A DNA stretch of 64,000 bases, taken from NCBI RefSeq assembly GCF_014982855.1, contig NZ_JADCKF010000001.1, positions 1 through 64,000 on the forward strand. The letters run 5' to 3'. The translations under genes were made by a program, and so were the position numbers. The DNA comes from Pseudoflavonifractor gallinarum. GTDB taxonomy: Bacteria; Bacillota; Clostridia; Oscillospirales; Oscillospiraceae. Below the pieces are notes generated by a model. It did not search any database. It worked only from the letters and a program-made list of their open reading frames with translations, and was not told where the DNA came from. Below, piece after piece: positions 33,657 through 41,251 of this stretch (the stretch's first letter is position 1; every line of letters begins with the position of its first letter).

Positions 33657-34898
33657 TTGCTGAAGAATGTGAAATACGCCAAATGTGTCAAGTGCGGCAA
33701 GGAGTATGAAGCCACCCCCAACACCACCACCTGTACCTGCGGCGGTATCCTGGACATTGTCTACGACTACGATTACATCAAGGCCCACTTCACCAGGGAC
33801 GACCTGGAGCGCAGCCAGGAGTGGTCCATGTGGCGTTACCGTCCCTTCCTGCCCGTGGAGGCCGACTCGGCGCCCACTCCACTGCGGGTGGGCTGGTCTC
33901 CCCTCTACCGGGCGGACAATCTGGCCCGGGAGCTGGGCCTCAAGACCCTCTACATCAAGGACGACGGACAGAATCCCACCGCCTCTCTGAAGGACCGCGC
34001 CTCCGCCATGGCGGTGGTCAAGGCCCGGGAGGCGGGTGCCCACACCATTGCCTGCTCCTCCACCGGCAACGCCGCCTCCTCTCTGGCGGGCAACGCGGCG
34101 GCGGCGGGTATCCCCACCTACATCTTTGTCCCCTCTCGCGCTCCCAAGGGCAAGGTGGCCCAGCTGCGCATCTTCGGCGCCACGGTCATCAGCGTGGACG
34201 GCTCCTATGAGGACACCTTTGAGCTCTCCAAGGCCGCCATCGAGAAGTGGGGCTGGTACAACCGCAACGCCGCCATCAACCCCTATCTCTCCGAGGGCAA
34301 AAAGACGGTCACCCTGGAGATCCTGGAGCAGCTCCACTGGAAGGTGCCCGACTTCATCGCCCTCTCGGTGGGCGATGGCTGCACCATCGCCGGCGCCTGG
34401 AAGGGCCTCAAGGACCTCTATGCCGCCGGATTCATCGACCGGCTCCCCCGCCTCATCTCGGTCCAGGCGGAGGGCTGCTGCCCCCTCAACCGGGCTATCA
34501 TGACGGCCACTCCCTGGCAGCCCATGGAGGAGAACACCCTGGCCGACTCCATCGCCGTGGGCGTGCCCCGCAACGCGGACAAGGCCCTCCAGGCCATTGA
34601 GGAGTCCGACGGTCTGGTGGTCAACGTCACCGACGACGAGATTCTGGCCGCCATGCGCCTTCTGGGCCGGACCCAGGGCGTCTTTGGCGAGCCCGCCGGT
34701 GTCACCGGTACTGCCGGTGTCAAGAAAGCCCTGGAGCGCGGCATCCTGGACCCCGACGCCACGGTGGTCAGCGTGGTCACCGGCAACGGCCTCAAGGATG
34801 TGGCCAACGGCATCAAGGCCGCGGGAGAGCCCATGCTGGTCCGTCCCTCCATGGACGAACTGCTCAAGGCCTTCGACGCCAATGGGATCCATCCCTGA
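33657..34898 (+). CDS. threonine-synthase-like PLP enzyme with zinc ribbon
   Basis: The 413-residue enzyme has an N-terminal zinc ribbon (C10, C13, C26, C28) and a fold-type-II PLP core with lysine K112 in NPTASLKDRAS and the SSTGNAASS phosphate loop. These are hallmarks of ThrC class enzymes, which make threonine from O-phosphohomoserine. It starts with TTG, preceded by AAGGAGGT. The location between another PLP enzyme and a hydantoinase, rather than with hom or thrB, suggests it may be a ThrC paralogue acting on a different substrate. A plain threonine synthase remains possible. Confidence 0.8.
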   Translation: MLKNVKYAKCVKCGKEYEATPNTTTCTCGGILDIVYDYDYIKAHFTRDDLERSQEWSMWRYRPFLPVEADSAPTPLRVGWSPLYRADNLARELGLKTLYIKDDGQNPTASLKDRASAMAVVKAREAGAHTIACSSTGNAASSLAGNAAAAGIPTYIFVPSRAPKGKVAQLRIFGATVISVDGSYEDTFELSKAAIEKWGWYNRNAAINPYLSEGKKTVTLEILEQLHWKVPDFIALSVGDGCTIAGAWKGLKDLYAAGFIDRLPRLISVQAEGCCPLNRAIMTATPWQPMEENTLADSIAVGVPRNADKALQAIEESDGLVVNVTDDEILAAMRLLGRTQGVFGEPAGVTGTAGVKKALERGILDPDATVVSVVTGNGLKDVANGIKAAGEPMLVRPSMDELLKAFDANGIHP

Positions 34899-34987
34899 CC
34901 CCTCCGGCGCAGCGTTCCTGTACTCTTGCGTTCAACCTTTCCATGTGCTACAATAGAGCCGGAAATGGCTGAAACGGAGCCTGAATG

Positions 34988-35028
34988 GGCGGGTCACATC
35001 CGTTTTGGATGTGACCCGCCCTGTTTTG
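34988..35028 (+). terminator. intrinsic terminator before the hydantoinase gene
   Basis: Perfect 14-bp arms (34988-35001 and 35007-35020) are followed by CTGTTTTG. It ends 30 bp before the hydantoinase start, so hydantoinase transcription needs read-through or antitermination; no independent promoter was seen. Confidence 0.8.
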
Positions 35029-35057
35029 TATTTACTCTTATTGAAGGAGGCCTATCT

Positions 35058-36440
35058 ATGTCCATCCTCATTCAAAACGGTACCCTGATCCTCCCCGACG
35101 GCCCGGTAAAGGCTGATCTGCGGGTGGATGCGGGCAAGATCGCCGAGATTGGCCCCGCCCTCTCCGCCGACGGCTGTCAGGTCATCGACGCGGGGGGCAA
35201 GCTGGTTTTCCCCGGCTTTATCGACACCCACACGCACTTCGAGATGAACAAGGGCACCGACCGGGAGACTGCGGACAACTGGGAGACCGGCACCCGGGCC
35301 GCCCTGGCCGGCGGCACCACCTGCGTGCTGGACTTTGCCGAGCCGGAGCACGGCCACTCCCTCCAGTCCGCGCTGGACGAGTGGCACAGCCGTGCTGATG
35401 GCCACGCCTCCTGCAACTACTCCTTCCACATGACCATCGTGGACTGGGATGCCCGCATCCGGGAAGAGCTGCCCAAAATGACCGAGCAGGGCATCACCTC
35501 CTACAAGGTCTACCTGGCCTACCACGGCATGCGCATCCCCGACGGCGTGGCCTATGAGGTCATCAAGGCCGTTGGTAAGGAGGGCGGCGTGGTGGGCTGC
35601 CACTGCGAGAACGGCGACCTCATCGACGAGGCCATTGCCGAGCTCAAGGAGGCCGGTATGCTCACGCCCGCCTCCCATCCCCTGGCCCACAGTGACCTCA
35701 TCGAGTCTGAGGCCGTCAACCGCTGGCTCAATCTGGCCGAGCAGGCCGGCTATCCGGTCAACGTGGTCCATCTCTCCACCCAGCGCGGCCTGGAGGAGGC
35801 CCTGATGGCCCGGTCCCACGGCCAGTCCCTCTACCTGGAGTCCTGCCCCCAGTACTTCACCATGACCGACGAGAAGTATCACCTCCCCGGCTTTGAGAGC
35901 GCCAAGTACGTCTTCTCTCCCCCGCTGCGCAAGCAGGAGGATGTGGACGCCCTGTGGGAGGCCCTGGGTGAGGATGAGATCGACACCATCGGCACCGACC
36001 ACTGCTCCTTTAACTACGCCACCACCAAGCACCTGGGCAAGGACGACTTCTCCGCCATCCCCCCCGGCATCCCCGGCGTGGAGCACCGTCCGGCTCTCAT
36101 GTACACCTACGGCGTCCGGCAGGAGCACATCTCCGAGCTTCAGATGATGAAGACCCTCTCGGAGAATCCCGCCAAGCTCTTTGGCATGTTCCCCCAGAAG
36201 GGCACGCTGGCCGTGGGAAGCGACGCTGATATCGTTATTTTTGATCCGAATTATACGTGGTGTATTCGTGCGGCCGAGCAATATCAGAATGTGGACTACA
36301 CGCCCTATGAGGGCATGGAGATGGCGGGCCGTACCGAGACCGTCCTGCTGGGCGGCGAGGTCGCCGTGGAGGACGGCAAAGTGATCAAGGAAGGCCTGGG
36401 CAAGTTCGTCCACCGCGGACCCTCCCAGTTCTGGAGATAA
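35058..36440 (+). CDS. hyuA: dihydropyrimidinase/hydantoinase (HyuA type)
   Basis: The 460-residue cyclic amidohydrolase has a binuclear metal site: H58 and H60 in FIDTHTHF, the carbamylated lysine K150 in SYKVYLAY, H182 in CHCENGD, a histidine in VVHLST, and the aspartate in IGTDHCSF. It opens cyclic ureides such as dihydropyrimidines, hydantoins or intermediates of purine breakdown. The length equals that of E. coli HyuA, which belongs to the anaerobic purine/urate gene set with ygeX, ygeY, ygeW and ssnA. The start at 35058 follows GAAGGAGG. MocA follows six bases after the stop. Confidence 0.92.
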   Translation: MSILIQNGTLILPDGPVKADLRVDAGKIAEIGPALSADGCQVIDAGGKLVFPGFIDTHTHFEMNKGTDRETADNWETGTRAALAGGTTCVLDFAEPEHGHSLQSALDEWHSRADGHASCNYSFHMTIVDWDARIREELPKMTEQGITSYKVYLAYHGMRIPDGVAYEVIKAVGKEGGVVGCHCENGDLIDEAIAELKEAGMLTPASHPLAHSDLIESEAVNRWLNLAEQAGYPVNVVHLSTQRGLEEALMARSHGQSLYLESCPQYFTMTDEKYHLPGFESAKYVFSPPLRKQEDVDALWEALGEDEIDTIGTDHCSFNYATTKHLGKDDFSAIPPGIPGVEHRPALMYTYGVRQEHISELQMMKTLSENPAKLFGMFPQKGTLAVGSDADIVIFDPNYTWCIRAAEQYQNVDYTPYEGMEMAGRTETVLLGGEVAVEDGKVIKEGLGKFVHRGPSQFWR

Positions 36441-36446
36441 GGCTGT

Positions 36447-37013
36447 ATGGAGATCGGATGCGTCCTGATGGCCTCGGGATTTGGCCGGCGCTTTGGCTCC
36501 AATAAGCTCCTTCTGCCGGTGGAGGGGGTGCCCCTGGTCCAGCGGGCGCTCACCCTCTATGCCGGTGCCCCCTTTGCCCGCCGGGTGGTGGTGAGTCAGT
36601 ATGAGTCTATCCTCTCCCTGGGCCGGAAGGCGGGTTTTCTCCCCCTTCCCAACCCGGAGGCCGCGCGGGGGATCTCCGCCTCGGTCACCCTGGGGACTCG
36701 GGCCTGTATGGACCTGGACGGCATCCTCTTCGGCGTGTGCGATCAGCCCTGGCTCACTCCGGAGAGCGTGAATGCTCTGCTGGAGGCCTTCCAGTCCTAC
36801 CCGGACCGGATCTGCTCCCTCTGCTATGGGGAGCGGCGGGGCAATCCCGCCCTGTTCCCCTCCGCCCTCTTTCCCGAGCTTCTGGCCCTCACCGGCGATA
36901 CCGGCGGCGGCCAGGTCATCCGCCGTCACAAGGAGCTTCTGCACCTGGTGCCGGCCGCCCATCCCCGGGAGCTCTTTGATATCGACCGCCCGGAGGATCT
37001 CCCCCAGACATAA
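36447..37013 (+). CDS. mocA: MobA/MocA-like nucleotidyltransferase
   Basis: The 188-residue protein has the MobA-type fold with the N-terminal NTP-binding segment LMASGFGRRFGSNKLLLPVEG and the later GVCDQPWLTPE and RRGNPALFP motifs. MocA/YgfJ proteins attach CMP to molybdopterin to make the cofactor used by xanthine dehydrogenase family hydroxylases. It lies six bases after the hydantoinase gene and converges on XdhC-YqeB-YqeC, which supports a role in cofactor supply for a molybdenum hydroxylase. The LMASGFGRR sequence deviates from the classical LAGGxSxRMG. Confidence 0.85.
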   Translation: MEIGCVLMASGFGRRFGSNKLLLPVEGVPLVQRALTLYAGAPFARRVVVSQYESILSLGRKAGFLPLPNPEAARGISASVTLGTRACMDLDGILFGVCDQPWLTPESVNALLEAFQSYPDRICSLCYGERRGNPALFPSALFPELLALTGDTGGGQVIRRHKELLHLVPAAHPRELFDIDRPEDLPQT

Positions 37014-37051
37014 AAATACCCCCTGTCCTCGGTGGACAGGGGGTATTTTTT
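37013..37051. terminator. bidirectional terminator between mocA and the glutaredoxin-like gene
   Basis: AAAATACCCCCTGTCC pairs with GGACAGGGGGTATTTT, with A and T runs on both sides, between convergent genes. Confidence 0.92.
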
Positions 37052-37054
37052 GAC

Positions 37055-37324
37055 TTATTCGGCGCTCATGGCAGCCGCAAAGACCTTCTCCACATCCTGC
37101 TGGGTGACGGGACCCTCATGGATCTTCACTCCGTCCACATAGTAGGTGGGCACATAGTAGTAGTCGTGGGCGTCGGCCAGCTCCTTCTCCACTTCCTCAT
37201 CCACGATGCGCAGGGGCACCTGGGCCCACTCGGGATGGAACTTGGCGGTCAGCGCCTCATGCCACTTGAGGGCGCGCTTACAGTGGGGGCAGCCCGCCTG
37301 GACAAACATCAGGATCTCTTTCAT
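37055..37324 (-). CDS. glutaredoxin/thioredoxin-like protein
   Basis: The 89-residue single-domain thioredoxin-fold protein has a CPHC active site (AGCPHCKRA) and the conserved cis-proline region (YVPTYYVDG). It should carry out thiol-disulphide exchange in the cytoplasm. The start at 37324 overlaps the end of the XdhC gene, so it is the last gene of the yqeC-yqeB-xdhC unit. That position suggests a redox role in maturation of the molybdenum/selenium enzyme, for example sulphur or selenium handling; this is inference. Confidence 0.82.
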   Translation of the reverse strand: MKEILMFVQAGCPHCKRALKWHEALTAKFHPEWAQVPLRIVDEEVEKELADAHDYYYVPTYYVDGVKIHEGPVTQQDVEKVFAAAMSAE

Positions 37325-37329
37325 GGCGA

Positions 37330-38085
37330 TCAACCCTTTCGGTTCTCAAAGTCCACTTCGATCTTGCCGCCGCAGACCATGCCCAGCTCGGCCGCCGCGT
37401 GGGAGAGATCGTAGAGCTTGTGCTCCCGCTCCACGCCGTTCTTCATCATCTCCAGGGCGTCCAGCTTGGCCCGGTACTCCACCGCGCCGCCGCCGATGGT
37501 ACCCACGCACGTCCCGTCAGGATGCACCAGCATCCAGGTCCCCTCACCCCGGGGCGCGGAGCCGCTCTTGCGGGTAATGGTGCACAGCACGCCCTTCTCA
37601 CTGGGAGGAGGCGGCGTTCCGGGGCCCTTGCGCGCCCGCTCCTGGATGACCTCACCCAAGATGGATACGGCGATCTCCGCCGGAGTCTGCGCGCCGATCT
37701 GGAGTCCCACGGGAGAGTGTACCCCAGCCAGCACGTTGGCGTGGAAGCCAAGCTCCTTCATCCGCTTCATCACAGCGGCCACCTTGATCTTGCTGCCGAT
37801 CATACCCACATAGGCGTAGTCGCCCTGGAGCACCTTGGCCAGGCACTCTCCGTCGAAGGCATGTCCCCGGGTCAGGATCACATAGTAGTCGTCGCTCCGG
37901 CTGCCCAGCTCGTCCAGGGCCTCCAGGAAGGGCTTGCACAGCACCTGCGCAGCCATGGGGAAGCGCTCGGGGTTGGCAAACTCCTCCCGGTCGTCGATGA
38001 CCACCACTTCAAATTCCAGATGGCTGGCCATGTAGGCCACTTCCAGCGACACATGGCCGCCGCCGCATAAAATCAGTCGTTCCAT
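37330..38085 (-). CDS. xdhC: XdhC family molybdenum hydroxylase maturation protein
   Basis: The 251-residue protein contains both XdhC domains but in an unusual order. An N-terminal Rossmann domain (LILCGGGHVSLEVAYMA, VVIDDREEFANPERFP, VGMIGSKIKVAAVMKRMKELGF) comes first, then an XdhC/CoxI domain (GSAPRGEGTWMLVHPDGTCVGTIGGGAVEY and MVCGGKIEVDFE). Classical XdhC has CoxI first. XdhC binds molybdopterin cofactor, promotes its sulphuration and inserts it into xanthine dehydrogenase. The neighbouring yqeB and yqeC genes indicate the selenium-dependent branch. An AGAGGAG ribosome binding site supports the start. Confidence 0.88.
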   Translation of the reverse strand: MERLILCGGGHVSLEVAYMASHLEFEVVVIDDREEFANPERFPMAAQVLCKPFLEALDELGSRSDDYYVILTRGHAFDGECLAKVLQGDYAYVGMIGSKIKVAAVMKRMKELGFHANVLAGVHSPVGLQIGAQTPAEIAVSILGEVIQERARKGPGTPPPPSEKGVLCTITRKSGSAPRGEGTWMLVHPDGTCVGTIGGGAVEYRAKLDALEMMKNGVEREHKLYDLSHAAAELGMVCGGKIEVDFENRKG

Positions 38086-38137
38086 GGATCATTCTCCTCT
38101 GTATCATCGGTTTCCCGCCCTGGAGGCGGGGTCGTCT

Positions 38138-38929
38138 TTATCCCTTCCGGTTCTGGAAATAGAGCAGGCCCTCCAGCACGCCACCGCCGATGGCCCGGGC
38201 CTTGTCCGAGATCGTGAAGCAGTGGTTGCACTCACACCGGGGATCGATGTCCCCCGACTTCATCCCCTGCTTGACCCGCAGCCCGTCGGGCAGCATGCCC
38301 CGGACCGTACCGGGCATCAGGGCATAGACCGGCTCGCCGTCCACAGTGGCCACCACATCTCCCTCAGCGACCATGTCGCCGATGTGGGCCACCGGGTGGA
38401 AGATGCCGTCCCGGCAGGCGCGGATGATCCGCTGGGTGGTGTAGCCTCCCACATCGCCGGGCACGCCCGTGTTGGGGATGGCCGACCCCTCCAGGATCAG
38501 GCGGCCCAGATAGTGGCCCCGCTTGGTCTCAATGACGCCGCGGCAGTCTACCCCGGCGGTGAAGCCGGGCCCCAGGGCCAGCACGATGGGGGCGTCGTCT
38601 ATCCGGGTGTTGACATTATACTTGGCCAGGATGGCGTCCACCTCGGCGTCAAAGGGCATCTGGGTGCGGATGGCCGCCTCCGGGTCCACCAGCACGGGGA
38701 TCTCCCCCCGCTCCAGACAGGCCTTGACTTCCTCCACGGTCTCCACCCGGCGGGAGGTGACCCCCTCCACCGTGGCGGTGCCGTCATAGATACACTGGCA
38801 GAAGGCCACCGTCCGCCGCACCGCGGTGGGCTGTTCAATATCGGTCATTACGATCGAATAGCCCGCCCGGTAAAGCCGGTAGGCCACCCCTGTGGCCAGG
38901 TCTCCCGCGCCTTTGATCAGAACCAGCAT
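38138..38929 (-). CDS. yqeB: selenium-dependent molybdenum hydroxylase system protein YqeB
   Basis: The 263-residue protein matches the YqeB/EF2563 family: a Rossmann-like N-terminus (VLIKGAGDLATGVAYRLYRAGYSIVMTD), the LALGPGFTAG and GNVGG-like PGDVGGYTTQRII segments, and a biotinyl-like C-terminal motif (HIGDMVAEGDVVATVDG). The family co-occurs with yqeC and selD in genomes predicted to carry a selenium-containing cofactor of molybdenum hydroxylases. Its exact biochemical step is unknown. It overlaps yqeC by 13 bp. Confidence 0.92.
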   Translation of the reverse strand: MLVLIKGAGDLATGVAYRLYRAGYSIVMTDIEQPTAVRRTVAFCQCIYDGTATVEGVTSRRVETVEEVKACLERGEIPVLVDPEAAIRTQMPFDAEVDAILAKYNVNTRIDDAPIVLALGPGFTAGVDCRGVIETKRGHYLGRLILEGSAIPNTGVPGDVGGYTTQRIIRACRDGIFHPVAHIGDMVAEGDVVATVDGEPVYALMPGTVRGMLPDGLRVKQGMKSGDIDPRCECNHCFTISDKARAIGGGVLEGLLYFQNRKG

Positions 38930-39639
38930 AGTCCTCCTCGCTCCTTTTCCTCATAGCTCTTGATGAGCGTGAAAATACCCAGCCGGTCCAGACCGGCGGC
39001 GATGACCCGGGCCCGCTCCCGCAGGGCCGGAGTATCCGTCTTATTCAGCAGGCACCGGTATGCCATGCCGGGGGCCACATTCTTCCGGCTCCCTCGCTCG
39101 CTGGAGAGGATCGCCGTCATATCGGCCTCGGTGACCTTGTCCTCCAGCGTTTTCCCCAGAAAGGCCGCCACCAGGTCGGCCCGGTGGCAGATCTCACCGA
39201 TAGGCTTGTCCAGGGCGTCCATCCCGGCTACCGCCACCACCGCGTCGCTCTCCGGTGGGATGACCGGCTCATGGTCGGCCGGGATCTTCAGAGGCCGGAT
39301 CCGGGCTCCGTCCCCCTCCACCAGGACCACGTCGGCCACCGAGCGGCAAAGGCCGATCTCTCCCGTGCCGCACAGCTTGTCCGCCCGGCCCAGGGTGCCC
39401 AGGGTGATGATCCCATGGCGCTCCAGGCACTGGCGCAAATGCTCCGGCGCGGGGTCGTCCGTGAGAAAAATGCGGGGGTGGGGCATGATGTGGGTGGTGG
39501 TGGTCACGATCACCCGCTTCCCCGCCTCCCGGGCCTCCCGGGCCAGGGCATACATGGTGGTGGTCTTTCCGCCGCCTCCCACCAGGGTGACCGCCCGGTG
39601 GCGGTCCATATCCAGGTGCAGATCGCTCCAGAGTCCCAT
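38917..39639 (-). CDS. yqeC: selenium cofactor biosynthesis protein YqeC
   Basis: The 240-residue P-loop protein (VTLVGGGGKTTTMYALARE near residues 17-35; VVLVEGDGARIRPLKIPADHEPVIP downstream) is of the YqeC family. The family is a marker for the selenium-dependent molybdenum hydroxylase trait alongside yqeB and SelD. It probably uses a nucleotide in making or inserting the selenium-containing cofactor. It is the first gene of the yqeC-yqeB-xdhC-glutaredoxin unit and starts 12 bp after mntP, so all may be read from the mntP promoter. Confidence 0.93.
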   Translation of the reverse strand: MGLWSDLHLDMDRHRAVTLVGGGGKTTTMYALAREAREAGKRVIVTTTTHIMPHPRIFLTDDPAPEHLRQCLERHGIITLGTLGRADKLCGTGEIGLCRSVADVVLVEGDGARIRPLKIPADHEPVIPPESDAVVAVAGMDALDKPIGEICHRADLVAAFLGKTLEDKVTEADMTAILSSERGSRKNVAPGMAYRCLLNKTDTPALRERARVIAAGLDRLGIFTLIKSYEEKERGGLCWF

Positions 39640-39651
39640 CCGATTACCCCC

Positions 39652-40212
39652 TTATCCCAAGAGATGTTCCAGCAGGATTTTCAGGCCGATGCCGATGAGC
39701 ACCAGTCCGCCCACCAGCTCCGCCCGCTTCTGAAAGAGGCATCCCAGCCGGCGTCCCGCCAGACCGCCCACTACCGACAGGCCAAAGGCCACCACGCCGA
39801 TCACCAGGGCGGACGAGAAAATGTTCACGTTCTTCATGAAGGCCATGGAGACTCCCACGGCCAGCGCGTCAATGCTGGTGGCCACCGCCAGCATCACCAG
39901 GCGGCGGCAGGTCAGCTCCACGGGGCCGCTCTCGGTCTCACAGGAGTCGTCCCTTGCGCCCCAGACCATGCGTCCGCCGATGACCGCCAGCAGGGCGAAG
40001 GCCACCCAGTGGTCCAGCGCCTCGATGTAGCCGCTGACGCTGGTCCCCAGGAACCAACCGATCAGGGGCATGGCAAACTGGAAAAAGCCGAAATAGAGGC
40101 CCATGCGCACGGCCTGCTTCCAGCCGAAGCCAGGGACTGAGATACCGCTGGACACGGATACCGCAAAGGCGTCCAGGGCCAAACTTACCGCAATCAACAA
40201 AACTTCAATCAA
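39652..40212 (-). CDS. mntP: manganese efflux pump MntP
   Basis: The 186-residue protein has six membrane helices and two internally similar halves. The conserved motifs SLALDAFAVSVSSG and ATSIDALAVGVSMAF carry the aspartates that define MntP. It exports excess Mn2+. It starts with TTG, preceded by AGGTGA at a good distance. No Mn-responsive yybP-ykoY element was recognised in the short leader. Location before yqeC may be incidental or may reflect metal balance for the molybdenum enzyme system. Confidence 0.93.
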   Translation of the reverse strand: MIEVLLIAVSLALDAFAVSVSSGISVPGFGWKQAVRMGLYFGFFQFAMPLIGWFLGTSVSGYIEALDHWVAFALLAVIGGRMVWGARDDSCETESGPVELTCRRLVMLAVATSIDALAVGVSMAFMKNVNIFSSALVIGVVAFGLSVVGGLAGRRLGCLFQKRAELVGGLVLIGIGLKILLEHLLG

Positions 40213-40276
40213 ATATGCTCACCTATTCTCCTGTTCTTCTCCCGATGCCTAGCATTTCCCCAGACATCATCACATG

Positions 40277-40305
40277 ATTATACCATAGAGTTTTCCCCCA
40301 CGCCA
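40277..40305 (-). promoter_or_regulatory. probable promoter of mntP-yqeC-yqeB-xdhC
   Basis: A perfect minus-strand TATAAT (40277-40282) lies 65 bp upstream of mntP, but the sequence 17 nt upstream (TGGCGT, 40300-40305) is a poor -35 box. Confidence 0.4.
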
Positions 40306-40411
40306 TCTTTTTTCCGCTCCAACTTCTCCTTTCTCCCCTTGCGCCGCCCGGGAAAAACAGGTATGCTAATGCTGCCCCTGCGGGGAGAGCAAGCGAAAGG
40401 GGATGGCTTTC

Positions 40412-40933
40412 ATGACCCATGAGGACTATATGCGCATGGCCCTGGATTTAGCCCGGGAGGCCATGGAGGAGGGCGAGGTGCCGGTCGGCTGCGTCATCGT
40501 CTGGGAGGATGGGCGGGTGGTCGGCCGTGGCCGCAACCGCCGGGAGACCGGGAAAGACGCCCTGGCCCATGCCGAGCTGGAGGCCATCCGCCAGGCCAAC
40601 GCCCTTTTGGGTGGATGGCGGCTCCACAAGGCCACCCTCTATGTGACGCTGGAGCCCTGCCCCATGTGTGCCGGAGGCATCATCAACGCCCGCATCCCCC
40701 AGGTGTGGTACGGCGCGGCCGACGCCAAGGCGGGCTGCTGCGGGTCGGTGCTGGACCTCTTTGCCCAGCCCTTCAACCACCACCCCCAGGTCCACAGCGG
40801 CCTTTTGGAGGAGGAGTGCGCCGCGCTGCTCCAGGCTTTTTTCCAGCGTCTCCGGGACAAGCGTAAGGCGGCGAAATCCGTTTCGTCCCCCTCCGATGCG
40901 GCGTCTGCCCCGTCTCGTGAGACCTTTACATAA
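40412..40933 (+). CDS. tadA: tRNA-specific adenosine deaminase TadA
   Basis: The 173-residue zinc deaminase converts A34 to inosine in tRNA-Arg(ACG). The active site is complete: HAE (AHAELEAI) and PCPMCAGGIINAR. The ARIPQVWYGAADAKAGCCGS segment distinguishes TadA from cytidine deaminases. Two ATGs are possible: the one at 40412 has an AAGGGG site at a proper distance, while the one three codons earlier lies too close to it. The basic, serine-rich tail after about residue 150 is variable in the family. Confidence 0.93.
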   Translation: MTHEDYMRMALDLAREAMEEGEVPVGCVIVWEDGRVVGRGRNRRETGKDALAHAELEAIRQANALLGGWRLHKATLYVTLEPCPMCAGGIINARIPQVWYGAADAKAGCCGSVLDLFAQPFNHHPQVHSGLLEEECAALLQAFFQRLRDKRKAAKSVSSPSDAASAPSRETFT

Positions 40934-41056
40934 AATCCAAAAAGATTTAAAACTCTTGTAACACCTTTTCGCTGATTTGTTAACAACTCTCGGCTATTAT
41001 AATACCTGCAAGAGACAGTTTCTTTTCATTTCATTGTATCCTCTTTCCTAAGGCAG

Positions 41057-41099
41057 GGGCCGGACGTCAGGAGCAGGCGTCCGGCCCTTGTCGTTTTCG
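41057..41099 (+). terminator. hairpin terminator downstream of tadA
   Basis: GGGCCGGACG (41057-41066) pairs with CGTCCGGCCC (41078-41087), followed by a discontinuous T-rich stretch. A perfect TATAAT at 40998-41003 lies between tadA and this hairpin. The remaining gap to 41175 holds nothing else recognised. Confidence 0.65.
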
Positions 41100-41175
41100 T
41101 TTGGCCCTCTCATTTTGTGAGAGATATGCTACATATAGCCACAGAGGGCACTCCCATATGCGTCCTCTCAACCGC

Positions 41176-41216
41176 AAAACCTCCTGCCCGGCGGGTATGC
41201 CGGACAGGAGGTTTTT
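41176..41216. terminator. bidirectional terminator, end of the nucleoside transporter operon
   Basis: AAAACCTCCTG and CAGGAGGTTTTT arms enclose a smaller CCGGC/GCCGG stem. It lies 36 bp past the last transporter gene on the minus strand. Confidence 0.88.
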
Positions 41217-41251
41217 CTGCGTTTATGGCTTAGTTTGCGGAGCAGCCCTTG

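Noticed and set aside
40213-40276. A manganese (yybP-ykoY) riboswitch before mntP
   Set aside because: The leader is only about 60 nt and shows none of the conserved loop sequences.
41004-41100. SRP (4.5S/scRNA) gene after tadA, as in Bacillus
   Set aside because: The hairpin lacks the conserved GGAA tetraloop and internal-loop sequence of SRP RNA, and dnaX is not downstream.
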